From assembly GCF_934190775.1 (NCBI RefSeq), contig NZ_CAKPTG010000008.1, forward strand, positions 1 to 64,000: a stretch of 64,000 nucleotides of DNA, in the 5' to 3' direction. Below are positions 17,334 to 25,916 of this stretch, piece after piece. The notes under the pieces were generated by a model that saw nothing but the letters and a program-made list of their open reading frames with translations, searched no databases and was not told the DNA's origin. Each line of letters begins with the position of its first letter. The first letter of the stretch is position 1. The position numbers and the translations under genes were made by a program. The stretch comes from an uncultured Phascolarctobacterium sp. GTDB taxonomy: Bacteria; Bacillota; Negativicutes; Acidaminococcales; Acidaminococcaceae.

Positions 17334-17912
17334 TCAGTTTTCCTTTGCTTCAATTGTATTATCAAGCTGCAGCACCTGCTGCGCAGCCTCTGCCTCGTCT
17401 TCCGGCCTTGCCTCCAGCGGCGGCAGCTCCTCTAACGAGTTCAGGCCGAACACCGTCAGGAATTTATCCGTTGTCGCATATAAAATAGGGTTACCCAGTG
17501 CCTTCTTGCGTCCTGCCTCTACCACCAGACCAAGGTCCAGCAATGTATTGAGTACGCCGTCAACCTTTACGCCGCGGATAGCTTCCATCTCTGCACGCGT
17601 TACCGGCTGCTTAAAAGCAACAATCGCCAATGTCTCCAACGACGCATTCGTCAGCTTTACTTCCTTTTTGCGCCCCAGGCCAAGCAATAAGCTGTAGTAA
17701 ACAGGCTTGGTCACCAGCTGAAAGCAGCCTGCTGTCTCACGCAGCATCAATCCCCTGCTTTCGGCCTCATAGGACTGCTTCAGCTCTGAAATAAGCTCCC
17801 ACACCTGCGGCTTTTCCAGCTGCATAAGATCTGCGAGCTCTGCCACAGAAACAGGCTCTCCGGCAGCAAACAGCAACGCTTCCAGTGCTCCTGTCATTTT
17901 ATCAAGATACAT
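17334..17912 (-). CDS. scpB: Segregation and condensation protein B
   Basis: This kleisin-associated winged-helix protein joins ScpA and Smc in chromosome condensation. Visible features are GALEALLFAAGEPVSVAELA at the start and TNASLETLAIVAFKQPVTR with EIRGV-like AIRGVKVDGVLNTLLDLGLV in the second winged helix. The open frame extends to 17960, but ATG 17912 has AGGAGG at good spacing and starts 11 bp inside scpA, giving 192 residues. Translational coupling with scpA is likely. Confidence 0.93.
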   Translation of the reverse strand: MYLDKMTGALEALLFAAGEPVSVAELADLMQLEKPQVWELISELKQSYEAESRGLMLRETAGCFQLVTKPVYYSLLLGLGRKKEVKLTNASLETLAIVAFKQPVTRAEMEAIRGVKVDGVLNTLLDLGLVVEAGRKKALGNPILYATTDKFLTVFGLNSLEELPPLEARPEDEAEAAQQVLQLDNTIEAKEN

Positions 17913-18633
17913 TGCCTGCTCCCTCCTGTCCCTGCTTGCCAAAGATGTAAATCGGTGCAAAGCGCTGCGCCTGGCTGATGGTAATCAACCCCAGCTTCAG
18001 CAGCTCCAACACACCCAAAAAGCAGGCCACCTTTTCAGCAGCACTGCCTGCGGTAAAAATCTCATTCAGCATAAAGCCCTGCGGCTGACGTTGCAGTCTT
18101 TGCAGAATATCTGCCATTTTATCCTGCACGCTGTAGGCCTGCGGCTCAATAAAGGCTGCCGGCTTGCCATCGGGCGCAGTCGTCATGCCTGCCAAAGCCT
18201 TCAATAACTGCTGCACCGTGCAGGGAGCAACAGTGCGCTCCACCAAGTTGCCGAACATCGGCTCACGCTGCCAGTACAGCTCAGCGCTCTGCTTCATATC
18301 TGCCAAAGCAGCAGCGGCACGCTTAATGCGGCGGTATTCCACCAGCATCTCCACCAGCTGCTGGCGCGGATCTGCCTCCTCCTCTTCGCCCTCAACAGGC
18401 TGTTTGGGCAGCAGCATACGCGATTTAATCTGCAGCAGTGTTGCAGCCATCACCAGAAAATCACTGGCGACCTCCATATCAAATTCACTCATGCTGCGCA
18501 GGTAGCTTATATACTGCTCCGTAACCGCCGCAATGGGAATATCATAAATATCTACCTTATCACGTTCGATGAGATGCAAAAGCAAATCCAGCGGTCCCTC
18601 GAACGCAGTAAGCTTCAACGCTAAATCGGCCAT
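17902..18633 (-). CDS. scpA: Segregation and condensation protein A (kleisin)
   Basis: The 243-residue kleisin starts with LKLTAFEGPLDLLLHLIER and continues DIYDIPIAAVTEQYISYL. It ends in a winged helix (VACFLGVLELLKLGLITISQ). It bridges the Smc heads. It begins 3 bp after the M50 protease gene and overlaps scpB. Confidence 0.95.
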   Translation of the reverse strand: MADLALKLTAFEGPLDLLLHLIERDKVDIYDIPIAAVTEQYISYLRSMSEFDMEVASDFLVMAATLLQIKSRMLLPKQPVEGEEEEADPRQQLVEMLVEYRRIKRAAAALADMKQSAELYWQREPMFGNLVERTVAPCTVQQLLKALAGMTTAPDGKPAAFIEPQAYSVQDKMADILQRLQRQPQGFMLNEIFTAGSAAEKVACFLGVLELLKLGLITISQAQRFAPIYIFGKQGQEGAGNVS

Positions 18634-18636
18634 GGC

Positions 18637-19257
18637 TTAGAACACTAAACCCAGGATACTGTTAACCAGCAGCATGTAGCCTGTAGCCAGCGGTCTGATA
18701 ATCGCACCTGTGATACCGGTGAACACCAGGGCAATCAGGATGTAAAAACCATAGCGTCCCACCAGATTGTCAAACTTCCAGGCCATAGACGGCGACAGAA
18801 GCTCCGAAAGAATCTTGGAGCCGTCCAGCGGCGGAACCGGGATCAGGTTAAAAAAAGCAAACCATACATTATATAACTGCATCCACAGCAAAAACATGTA
18901 AACGCCCTCGCTTATAAGGCCAAAGCGCTTCAGAAATGCCATGAAGAATGCTGCAAGAAAGCACAAGAACAGATTAGCTGCGGGGCCGGCAAAGGATACC
19001 TTCAGAATACCCTCGCGGCGGTTGCGGAAATTGCTGGGGTTAATTTCTACGGGCTTAGCCCAACCGAAACCTGCTACCACCAGCAGAATCACGCCCAACG
19101 GATCCAGATGCGCCATCGGGTTGAAGGTCATGCGTCCCATATAACGCGCAGTCGGGTCACCCATGCTGTCCGCACATTGCGCATGGGCATATTCGTGTAT
19201 CGTAATCGCAAACAACAGTGCAGGAATGCGATAGATCATTGTACTGAAATCGAGCAT
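18637..19257 (-). CDS. Site-2 protease family (M50) membrane metalloprotease
   Basis: The 206-residue protein has four to five hydrophobic spans, the zinc motif HEYAH and the third-ligand motif NLIPVPPLDGSK. It is the short, PDZ-less SpoIVFB/YwhC-like type often encoded before scpA. ATG 19257 has GGAGG 5 nt upstream and is preferred over the longer frame to 19302. Its substrate is unknown. It is the first gene of the transcript that continues through scpAB-rluB. Confidence 0.9.
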   Translation of the reverse strand: MLDFSTMIYRIPALLFAITIHEYAHAQCADSMGDPTARYMGRMTFNPMAHLDPLGVILLVVAGFGWAKPVEINPSNFRNRREGILKVSFAGPAANLFLCFLAAFFMAFLKRFGLISEGVYMFLLWMQLYNVWFAFFNLIPVPPLDGSKILSELLSPSMAWKFDNLVGRYGFYILIALVFTGITGAIIRPLATGYMLLVNSILGLVF

Positions 19258-19394
19258 ACTTTCCTCCGAGAAAAATTTATCAATAGATTTATTATACAAC
19301 ATCTTGTATTCCTACGTCAAAAAGAAAACGGAACCATCAGGATAAATTATGTGACAGTTCCGTAAACATTTACTTTTTTCTGCTAATTTTTTTC

Positions 19395-20171
19395 TTATTT
19401 ACCGGTGAATTGCGGTGCACGCTTCTCATAGAAAGCAGCAATGCCTTCCTTGCAGTCATCAGTACCCATCAGCAGCGCCTGGGTAGTTTCTTCGATTGCC
19501 AGCACCTCGTCCAAGGTCAGGTCATGGTCATTGAGATATTTCTTCGTCAGGCTGATAGACAGCGGAGCGCTTGCTGCCAGGCGTGCAGCCATAGCATAAA
19601 CCTTATCCTTCAGCTCTTCATCTTCATATACATCGTTCAGCATGCCAAGCTCCTTGGCAGTTGCAGCGTCAATCAGGTCGCCGGTAAACATCAGCTCTTT
19701 AGCCTTCAGCACACCGATAGCCTTCGGCAGGAAGTACAAGCCGCCGCAGTCGGGAATCAGGCCAACCTTGGCAAAGCTTTCGCCAAAGCGTGCCTTGGCA
19801 GATGCATACACCAGGTCGCAGGCCAACATAAGGTTAACGCCTGCACCGGCAGTAACGCCGTTGATATAAGCAATAACAGGTTTAGGAATAGTAGTCAGGC
19901 GTTTCGCAACGTCGCCTACCTTAGCGATAAAGTCCTTCTTGGCAGCAACGCCTTCTAAGCCGTTCAGATAGCTCAGGTCTCCGCCAGCACAAAATGCTTT
20001 GCCGTTACCGGTAAGTACGATAGCACGCACCTCAGCGTCGGCAGCAGCCTTGGTAATAGCAGCATGCAGGCCGTCAATCAGCGCGTCATTCATTGAATTC
20101 AGGCTCTTCGGACGGTTCATAGTAATCGTCGCAATATTGTTTTCCACAGCGTATAATACAGCTTCTTCCAT
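19395..20171 (-). CDS. Enoyl-CoA hydratase/isomerase (crotonase) family protein
   Basis: The 258-residue protein shows NNIATITMNRPKSLNSMND at the N-terminus, the oxyanion-hole segment GKAFCAGGDLSYL, GVTAGAGVNLMLACDLVYA and the closing FYEKRAPQFTGK. ATG 20171 with AAAGGAG is chosen over the upstream frame to 20237. Butyryl/crotonyl, phenylacetyl or glutaconate-type substrates are all possible. It stands alone without beta-oxidation neighbours. The Glu corresponding to the first catalytic acid (about position 109) appears to be Gly in GVTAGAG, so a non-hydratase activity such as isomerase is possible. Confidence 0.85.
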   Translation of the reverse strand: MEEAVLYAVENNIATITMNRPKSLNSMNDALIDGLHAAITKAAADAEVRAIVLTGNGKAFCAGGDLSYLNGLEGVAAKKDFIAKVGDVAKRLTTIPKPVIAYINGVTAGAGVNLMLACDLVYASAKARFGESFAKVGLIPDCGGLYFLPKAIGVLKAKELMFTGDLIDAATAKELGMLNDVYEDEELKDKVYAMAARLAASAPLSISLTKKYLNDHDLTLDEVLAIEETTQALLMGTDDCKEGIAAFYEKRAPQFTGK

Positions 20172-20187
20172 GGGGAACACTCCTTTA

Positions 20188-20451
20188 CACATGTAGTTTA
20201 TATCATTAAGGATATTATAGCATAAAACCTCAAACAAGCCTACTATATTATCTAAAGATTTTAGATCTTCCTGCTGCCGGCAATTTCTGCATTAAGTAAA
20301 GGTGAAGGGAGTGTCCTTGGACAACACATCAAGACCATCTTTACCTCGCCTTTCATATCACTTGCCCTCATTCTATATAAGCATTTCATCTGTTAAATCC
20401 CTCTCATTTATCGCCTTCCCAAAATACTTATAATTTTTTCTAAAAAACCTG
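20188..20451. other. Intergenic region without recognisable gene
   Basis: AT-rich DNA between the enoyl-CoA hydratase start and the tRNA promoter. A 31-codon minus-strand frame starting after GAGGGCAAGTGAT (about 20357 down to 20262) is present but has no recognisable product; I do not call it a gene. Confidence 0.4.
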
Positions 20452-20480
20452 TTGACAAATAATTGCCATGCGAGTATAAT
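20452..20480 (+). promoter_or_regulatory. Promoter of tRNA-Asn
   Basis: Consensus TTGACA (20452-20457) and TATAAT (20475-20480) with a 17-bp spacer, about 32 bp upstream of the tRNA. Confidence 0.9.
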
Positions 20481-20511
20481 AATCTTCGTTGGTTGACTTA
20501 CCAACCTTAAT

Positions 20512-20587
20512 TCCCCGATAGTTCAGCCGGTAGAACACCTGACTGTTAATCAGGGCGTCGTAGGTTCGAGTCCTACTCGGGGAGCCA
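20512..20587 (+). tRNA. tRNA-Asn (anticodon GTT)
   Basis: A 76-nt cloverleaf with acceptor TCCCCGA/TCGGGGA, discriminator G and encoded CCA. The anticodon stem is CCTGA/TCAGG with loop CTGTTAA (GTT at 20545-20547), and the T arm contains GGTTCGAGTCC. Confidence 0.97.
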
Positions 20588-20596
20588 AGAAGTTTG

Positions 20597-20628
20597 CCTC
20601 AGTTGCAGCAATGCAGCTGAGGTTTTTT
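20597..20628 (+). terminator. Terminator after tRNA-Asn
   Basis: An 11-bp stem with one wobble pair (20597-20607 with 20612-20622) followed by six Ts. Confidence 0.85.
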
Positions 20629-20728
20629 GTTATTCTTTTAACAATCCTTCATCAATCTTCCTTGCATACTAAAAATTTAATTGATATAATAGAAAAAGCT
20701 GAAAATTATATAAAAGGAGATTCTGTTT

Positions 20729-22012
20729 ATGACCAACAACCATTCCAAAGGGCGTGCCATCGCTCTGCTGCCTATCGCAGTCTTTTTGCTGTTTTTTATA
20801 GGCTCAGGCCTGATTACCGGGGATTTTTACAGCATGCCTGCGATTGTAGGCTTTTTAATTGCTTTAATCATAGCCTTCCTGCAAAACCAAAAGCTCAGCT
20901 TTGTACAGAAGCTGCGCCTTGCTTCTACCGGCGTAGGTGACGAAAACATTCTCACCATGTGCCTCATCTTCCTCGCCGCAGGTGCCTTTTCCGGCGCTGT
21001 ACGCGCTGCCGGCGGTGTAGAAAGCACCGTTAACCTTGGCCTTTCCATTCTGCCGGGCAACATGGCGGTTGCAGGCCTCTTTGCCATCGGCTGCTTCATT
21101 TCCATTTCTATGGGTACTTCCGTAGGCACAATTACTGCGCTTGCTCCGATTGCTGCGGGCATCAGCGATAAAACCGGCTTCCCGATGGCTATCTGCGCCG
21201 GTGCCGTAGTCTGCGGTGCAATGTTCGGTGACAACCTTTCTATTATTTCCGATACCACTATTGCTGCTGTTAAAACACAGGGCTGCGATATGCGCGACAA
21301 GTTCCGCGAAAACTTCAAAATCGTTCTGCCGGCAGCAATCATCACTCTTGGCCTGTTCTACTTCTTGGGCAACACCAATGAATACCAGGTTAACGGCAAC
21401 CTCGATTACAGTCTGATCAAGGTTATCCCATATCTGGTTGTTTTAATCGGTGCCGTAAGCGGTGTCAACGTTTTCGTGATTCTTATTATCGGTACTGTGC
21501 TCAGTATGCTCGTAGGCCTGGGAACAGGCATGTTTACCGCTACCAAAATGTTCACCCACGTTGGCAACGGCATTATGTCTATGTATGACATCACTGTTAT
21601 CTCTATCATCGTGGCCTGCATCATCACGCTGATTAAGGAATACGGCGGTATTGAATTCGTTCTGAACTTCATCAAGAGCCGCATCAGCAGCACCAAAGGC
21701 GGTGAGCTGGGTATTGCTGCTCTCGCTCTGCTTGTTGATATCTGCACCGCGAACAACACTGTGGCGATTGTTATGGCAGGCCCTATTGCCAAGGATATCA
21801 GCGAAGAGTTCGGCGTAACGCCTCGTCGCAGCGCCTCTCTGCTGGATATGTTCAGCTCCATGGGCCAGGGACTTATCCCCTACGGCGCACAGCTTTTGGC
21901 TGCAGCAAGCCTCACGGGACTCAACCCCTTCGCCATAATCCCCTACTGCTTCTATCCGCTGCTGATGGGTATCAGCGGACTAATCTTCATCTTCATCAAA
22001 AATAAAGACTAA
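20729..22012 (+). CDS. NhaC-type Na+/H+ antiporter family transporter
   Basis: The 427-residue membrane protein has about 10-12 hydrophobic segments. It contains SMGTSVGTITALAPIA and CGAMFGDNLSIISDTTIAA, characteristic of the NhaC family, plus a repeated half with ANNTVAIVMAGPIAKDI. AAAGGAG lies 10 nt upstream of the ATG. In this family Na+/H+ antiport and malate/lactate or amino-acid exchange have both been described, so the substrate is open. It is a single-gene unit with its own terminator. Confidence 0.85.
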   Translation: MTNNHSKGRAIALLPIAVFLLFFIGSGLITGDFYSMPAIVGFLIALIIAFLQNQKLSFVQKLRLASTGVGDENILTMCLIFLAAGAFSGAVRAAGGVESTVNLGLSILPGNMAVAGLFAIGCFISISMGTSVGTITALAPIAAGISDKTGFPMAICAGAVVCGAMFGDNLSIISDTTIAAVKTQGCDMRDKFRENFKIVLPAAIITLGLFYFLGNTNEYQVNGNLDYSLIKVIPYLVVLIGAVSGVNVFVILIIGTVLSMLVGLGTGMFTATKMFTHVGNGIMSMYDITVISIIVACIITLIKEYGGIEFVLNFIKSRISSTKGGELGIAALALLVDICTANNTVAIVMAGPIAKDISEEFGVTPRRSASLLDMFSSMGQGLIPYGAQLLAAASLTGLNPFAIIPYCFYPLLMGISGLIFIFIKNKD

Positions 22013-22015
22013 AAA

Positions 22016-22075
22016 CAAGCCGTACTGCTATAAATTTACTGTAATAGTAAAAATCAAGCCGTACGGCTTTTTTCA
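22016..22075 (+). terminator. Terminator after NhaC gene
   Basis: AAGCCGTAC at 22017-22025 can pair with GTACGGCTT at 22061-22069, which is followed by a T run; the right arm is also self-palindromic. Confidence 0.6.
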
Positions 22076-22103
22076 TGCTTTAACAACTACATCTCCCCAC
22101 ACA

Positions 22104-22131
22104 AAAAGCCTGAGCAAATGCCCAGGCTTTT
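22104..22131 (-). terminator. Terminator after Ldh2-type dehydrogenase
   Basis: AAAAGCCTG/CAGGCTTTT stem with flanking A and T runs; it can serve the minus-strand gene ending at 22143. Confidence 0.7.
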
Positions 22132-22142
22132 GTTATAGCTTA

Positions 22143-23258
22143 TTATTTTTCAAACGGGAATTTGTACTGAGTCAGGCCCAGCTCATCTCTAAGCTGAATG
22201 AATTCCTTCTGAATGGATTCGCCAACCGGTACACCCTTGTCTTTTCTGTCCAGCCAAGCCATGTATTCCTTCTCGCCGGCAGTATAGATGCGTTCCTGAC
22301 CGGGAGCCTTGGTGGAATTGCGCAGACCGCGGCAGATGTCGCCGGCAGTTTTCTTGAAGGTGTCAACGCCCATGAAGAATGCCGGGTTGATAACGAAGAA
22401 GAAATGGCCCAAATGATACATAGCGTTGTTGCCGTTTTCATCCTTACCGGACAGTGCCTTCATGAAAGGACCGCCTGCTAATGCGGAAGAAAGAATCTCT
22501 ACGATAGTAGTGAAGCCGTAGCCCTTGTAGCCGCCGGTTTCTTCGCCCAGACCGCCCAACGGCAGCAGCGCAACGTTGCCTGCACGCATTTCCTTCAGGA
22601 TGGTAGCGGATTCGGTCATAGTGCCGCCGTCCTTAGCAACTACCAGACCAGCCGGAGTATCCTTGCCCTGTCTAGCATAGAACTCTATCTTACCGTTTTG
22701 GATAATGCTGGTTGCGCAGTCAAAGTTGAACGGGAACTCCTCATCGGTAGGCATAGTAAAGGTCAGCGGGTTAGTGCCCATCATCGGCTCAACGCCAAAA
22801 GTAGGAGCAACGGAAGGTCTTGCGTTAGTACCGGAAATACCGATCATGCCTGCCTTTTCAGCCATAGTGGTCCAGTAGCCTGCAATGCCGTAGTGAGTAG
22901 AATTAAAGATGGTGCCGCCGGCCATACCGTACTTGGAAGCCTTTTCAATCAGCATTTCCATCATCTTATGGGAAGCAACCATGCCCATGCCGTTATGAGC
23001 ATCCATAACTACAGTACAAGGAGTATCCTTGACAATTTCAATTTCGGTTTTCGGCAGCAGGGTGCCGTTTTTAATTCGATCCAGGTAAATAGGCTTGAAG
23101 CGGTTGCAGCCGTGGCTTTCGATACCGCGTCTGTCGCTTTCCAGCAGAACGTCTGTACAAATGCGTGCATCCTCTTCTGGAACGCCGTATTTAACAAATA
23201 CGTCTACCATAAAATCGTGGACTAAGTCCCAGCTTACAAAGGGTCTTGTTTCTTCCAT
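22143..23258 (-). CDS. Ldh2/MDH2-family NAD(P)-dependent oxidoreductase
   Basis: The 371-residue protein belongs to the non-Rossmann malate/L-lactate dehydrogenase family (Ldh2, including ureidoglycolate and 2,3-diketogulonate reductases). Supporting features are SDRRGIESHGCNRFKP, the catalytic-His region NSTHYGIAGYWTTMA, GTNARPSVAPTFG, GTNPLTFTMPTDE and LGGLGEETGGYKGYGF. The exact 2-oxoacid is not deducible; malate, lactate or sulfolactate are candidates. It is a monocistronic gene facing the nhaC-like gene. Confidence 0.85.
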   Translation of the reverse strand: MEETRPFVSWDLVHDFMVDVFVKYGVPEEDARICTDVLLESDRRGIESHGCNRFKPIYLDRIKNGTLLPKTEIEIVKDTPCTVVMDAHNGMGMVASHKMMEMLIEKASKYGMAGGTIFNSTHYGIAGYWTTMAEKAGMIGISGTNARPSVAPTFGVEPMMGTNPLTFTMPTDEEFPFNFDCATSIIQNGKIEFYARQGKDTPAGLVVAKDGGTMTESATILKEMRAGNVALLPLGGLGEETGGYKGYGFTTIVEILSSALAGGPFMKALSGKDENGNNAMYHLGHFFFVINPAFFMGVDTFKKTAGDICRGLRNSTKAPGQERIYTAGEKEYMAWLDRKDKGVPVGESIQKEFIQLRDELGLTQYKFPFEK

Positions 23259-23508
23259 GCTGTTTCCTCCTTGAAGAAAATTTTTTCAATTCATAATAAT
23301 ATTGCTTTCGCACTACATATAGTATACCTCATTACTCCATAATTGTACAGTATTGCTTTTACGGCTACACTTCGCGCCTATTACAAACGCTTATGTCAAA
23401 AAATCTATTTTATCCTTAGGCATACCCACCTATAAAAAAATACCGTGCAGACCTCAGCGTCATAGCCACAGAAGCCTGTACGGTATTACACGTTTTGAAA
23501 TTATCAGC

Positions 23509-24258
23509 TTATCCCTGCTCTGCTCCGTCCGCAGTAAAGGCAACCGGTGCCTTAGCCTCCAGCTCCTTCGTGCTGCCGTCGGCATTATGCCACAGGGTTT
23601 TCTTACTCAGCGAGCCGTTGGTCACAAGGCCAGTCGCATCAAAGCTAACGCCTGTACCGCTCTTGAACTCTACAAAGCCGGCACTTTCATCCTGCAGGTT
23701 ATGCTGCCAGCCAAGCGGACGCAGCTTTGTTGCCTCCGCCAGCGTGCCGCTCTTAACTCTGCCATCTGCATCAAATGTCAGCTGGGTGTCATTTTTAAAG
23801 CGCACAAAGCCATAACCATTATCGCTCAGCTGCAGGATAACATCATTATCAATCATGCCGCTGAGCACCGTGCCGTCCTTGGCAAAGGTCACAGTTTTGT
23901 TGCCCATGTAGCGCACATGACCGTCGGCAGGAATCACCATCCCCGGGCGATACGGATGGTAGAAGAAGCGCGGCGGGAAGAACGGCGCACTCTGCTCCAC
24001 ATAATAATAATTGCTCGCCAGGCTCTTCCAGCCGGTAGGACGCAGATAGGTGTCACTCGCCAGCACGCCCTCGATTACCTGACCGTCATCGTTTAGCTTT
24101 ACAACAGTATTCTTCTTGAACTTGATATCGTCCGCTACCGTCCAGCCCTGCGGCACCAGCTTGGTATCCTTGTCTAAGGTTATGGTTTTATCAGCAAGAG
24201 CTGTGTTGGCGCCTACAAGCACTAAGGCAGCTAATAGTAAGGCTGTAACTTTACGCAT
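23509..24258 (-). CDS. Secreted protein with repeated beta-strand units
   Basis: The 249-residue protein begins with a signal peptide (MRKVTALLLAALVLVGAN, cleavage near ALADKT). The mature part is built of about six repeats of ~30-40 residues with the pattern F/V-x-x-D/N-G-x-V-x-x-G-x-L/I followed by xxTxLRPxGW (TYLRPTGW, TKLRPLGW). This is MORN-like but not a clear MORN match. A PPRFFYHPYRPG insertion lies in the centre. ATG 24258 follows GAGGTG; a GTG at 24267 is inside that site. Function unknown; probably periplasmic or surface-exposed. Confidence 0.7.
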   Translation of the reverse strand: MRKVTALLLAALVLVGANTALADKTITLDKDTKLVPQGWTVADDIKFKKNTVVKLNDDGQVIEGVLASDTYLRPTGWKSLASNYYYVEQSAPFFPPRFFYHPYRPGMVIPADGHVRYMGNKTVTFAKDGTVLSGMIDNDVILQLSDNGYGFVRFKNDTQLTFDADGRVKSGTLAEATKLRPLGWQHNLQDESAGFVEFKSGTGVSFDATGLVTNGSLSKKTLWHNADGSTKELEAKAPVAFTADGAEQG

Positions 24259-24435
24259 GATAATCACCTCATTTTCACTTTCTAAACATATTATAGCATA
24301 GGTTCCTAAAAGAAAATATAAAACTATTGTGAATTAAGAGTGGAGGTGATGTGTGGGGATATTCTTCTATTTACTATTCACCCCTGCTACGCTATAATAT
24401 AATTAAATAAGCTCATTGAAAGGAGTTGTACGCCT

Positions 24436-24711
24436 ATGTGTACCAATAAGCATTACTACTGCATGTTCAACGGCATTACAGTCACTACTAGCGACGTTAT
24501 AAATGAAGAATACAAGGAATATATTTGCGTAAGATTTGAGCGCCCCAATGATAATAATGGTTTTGATTTTGCTGAAATCATTATGCCTGACAAAAAGTTT
24601 ATCAAGGCTTTTGGCTTTAGTGAGGACGAGCTTTATTGGATTGAGAGCTTCGCAGCGGATAATCTTTTACTTATGTGGGAAATGGCAAAGGAGAGTAAGC
24701 AAATTGCCTAA
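24436..24711 (+). CDS. Small hypothetical protein, 91 residues
   Basis: The ATG is preceded by AAAGGAG at 10 nt. The peptide has no signal or membrane segment and is mildly acidic. It contains YICVRFERP, FDFAEIIMPDKKFIKAFGFSEDELYWIE and ends LLMWEMAKESKQIA; the Phe-Gly-Phe-Ser-Glu-Asp-Glu-Leu segment suggests a small alpha/beta fold. I do not recognise a family. A terminator follows at 24793. Confidence 0.6.
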   Translation: MCTNKHYYCMFNGITVTTSDVINEEYKEYICVRFERPNDNNGFDFAEIIMPDKKFIKAFGFSEDELYWIESFAADNLLLMWEMAKESKQIA

Positions 24712-24792
24712 AATATTAGCAGGTTTCTTAGGGTATACATCTTTGGCGAAGGTAAAGTAAAAAAATAAGATTAGAATTATAAGTAGTATTCC

Positions 24793-24828
24793 CCCCTCTA
24801 AAGGCTTGGCCTGCAGAGGGGTTTTCTT
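24793..24828 (+). terminator. Terminator after 91-residue gene
   Basis: CCCCTCT (24793-24799) pairs with AGAGGGG (24815-24821), followed by TTTTCTTT. Confidence 0.75.
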
Positions 24829-25004
24829 TATGCTTCATGTTGCACTTCATACTTTGAAATGCAAAAACTTTATTTTTTTGAGATTTTTTGCACTCAAGTG
24901 CAGAAACTTTTTATTTTGAAAACTTTTTGCAGTTACCAGGACAGTAAAGTCGTAACTTCATCAGAATATATGAAAATCCTGCATGTTAATCCGAGCATCC
25001 GCAC
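24829..25004. other. Intergenic AT-rich region with short internal repeats
   Basis: No coding frame is credible. A phrase of the form GCA(A/G)AAACTTT recurs at about 24859, 24900 and 24926, separated by T-rich runs. Confidence 0.35.
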
Positions 25005-25082
25005 GTGATATATTTCTCACATTTTTCTTGACTACGAGTAAATTATGTGATATTATTTCAGCATAAGTTAGAAATATATCAC
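25005..25082 (+). promoter_or_regulatory. Promoter framed by 13-bp operator inverted repeat
   Basis: TTGACT (25028-25033) and TATTAT (25051-25056) with a 17-bp spacer drive the membrane protein/XRE pair. GTGATATATTTCT at 25005-25017 is perfectly repeated in inverse orientation at 25070-25082. A third, imperfect copy (GTGATATTATTTC, 25047-25059) overlaps the -10. The XRE regulator encoded downstream is the obvious candidate to bind these sites (inference). Confidence 0.65.
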
Positions 25083-25099
25083 ATTGGAGGCATTAGAAA

Positions 25100-25483
25100 A
25101 TGAAGAATTTCAGATTAACACTCAAGCAAAAATATGGTTATGCCAATATTTTTTTCGGAGCCAGCTTTGTCCTTATGGCACTATTTATCAAATCCGGCAA
25201 CATATATTTAAGCATGAGCAGCACATTATTAAATTTAGTAGCAGTATTAGGACTTCTGCTGACATTTTTTCTTAAATCTGACATTGATGATGAACGTGCT
25301 CTTGATAACCTTCACCGGGCTGCTTACCGTTCTTTAATGCTGACATTGAGCTTAATCAGCGCCCTTCTCTTCATTATGGTTTTAATCAATATTACCGTTG
25401 ATACTGATACCATACTTAGAATTATTCTTGGCATCAGCTTAACACTTTATGGGTACTTTTTCCTACAATTTGAACGTGAATAA
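25100..25483 (+). CDS. Small membrane protein paired with XRE regulator
   Basis: The 127-residue protein has four hydrophobic segments (around residues 15-30, 39-58, 76-97 and 105-122) joined by the charged loop KSDIDDERALDNLHRAAYRS. GGAGG lies 11 nt upstream. It is followed 15 bp later by an XRE regulator, an arrangement common in Firmicutes in which a small integral membrane protein accompanies a ~70-residue repressor. No function is assigned to the family. Confidence 0.75.
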   Translation: MKNFRLTLKQKYGYANIFFGASFVLMALFIKSGNIYLSMSSTLLNLVAVLGLLLTFFLKSDIDDERALDNLHRAAYRSLMLTLSLISALLFIMVLINITVDTDTILRIILGISLTLYGYFFLQFERE

Positions 25484-25498
25484 TGAGGATGGTGCAAA

Positions 25499-25711
25499 AT
25501 GCCTATATTAAAAACTAGAATCCACGAACTGCGCAAGGAAAGAAAAATGCAGCAAAACGACCTTGCAGAGCTTGTCGGTGTCAGAAGAGAAACCATCGGC
25601 AATCTGGAAAACGGAAAATACAATCCCTCGCTCAAGCTGGCAATGGATATCGCCAAGGTGTTTGGCAAGCCGGTGGAATATATTTTCCAGTTTGAGGAAG
25701 AAGAGAAGTAA
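25499..25711 (+). CDS. XRE-family transcriptional regulator
   Basis: The 70-residue protein is almost entirely an HTH_3 domain: RIHELRKERKMQQNDLAELV, then VRRETIGNLENGKYNPSLKLA and IAKVFGKPVEYIF. It resembles the Cro/YozG/YgzD class. It likely represses its own operon through the inverted repeats at 25005-25082. Confidence 0.93.
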   Translation: MPILKTRIHELRKERKMQQNDLAELVGVRRETIGNLENGKYNPSLKLAMDIAKVFGKPVEYIFQFEEEEK

Positions 25712-25782
25712 GTTTATTTTAAGGTATTAAATAACCACTACCCCACAGCCCTCCCAAAACCACCCCTGCAAACCCTTCAGGT

Positions 25783-25811
25783 TTGACAAAAAACAAGATA
25801 AAACGTATAAT
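25783..25811 (+). promoter_or_regulatory. Promoter of type I antitoxin RNA
   Basis: Consensus TTGACA (25783-25788) and TATAAT (25806-25811) with exactly 17 bp between; much stronger than the opposing toxin promoter, as expected for an antitoxin. Confidence 0.8.
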
Positions 25812-25817
25812 AAACAT

Positions 25818-25902
25818 AAAGAGACAACTGGTTGTGGAAAGCCGGTTCTCCTCATTGTTTAGAAGTTAGAAAGAAACCGTCTTACCGCTAGGCGGTTTTT
25901 TT
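25818..25902 (+). ncRNA. Type I antitoxin RNA (par/RNAII-like)
   Basis: A short RNA of about 85 nt runs from the promoter at 25783 to an 8-bp terminator stem (25875-25882 with 25890-25897) plus seven Ts. It converges with the toxin mRNA and shares the terminator. Its 5' segment GAGACAACTGGTTGTGG matches, in the same RNA sense, the toxin mRNA 5' segment GAGGCAACTGGTAGTCGG. This recalls the repeats through which RNAI and RNAII of the enterococcal par locus interact. No credible ORF lies in it. Confidence 0.65.
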
Positions 25903-25916
25903 CATGCCGTAATTAC

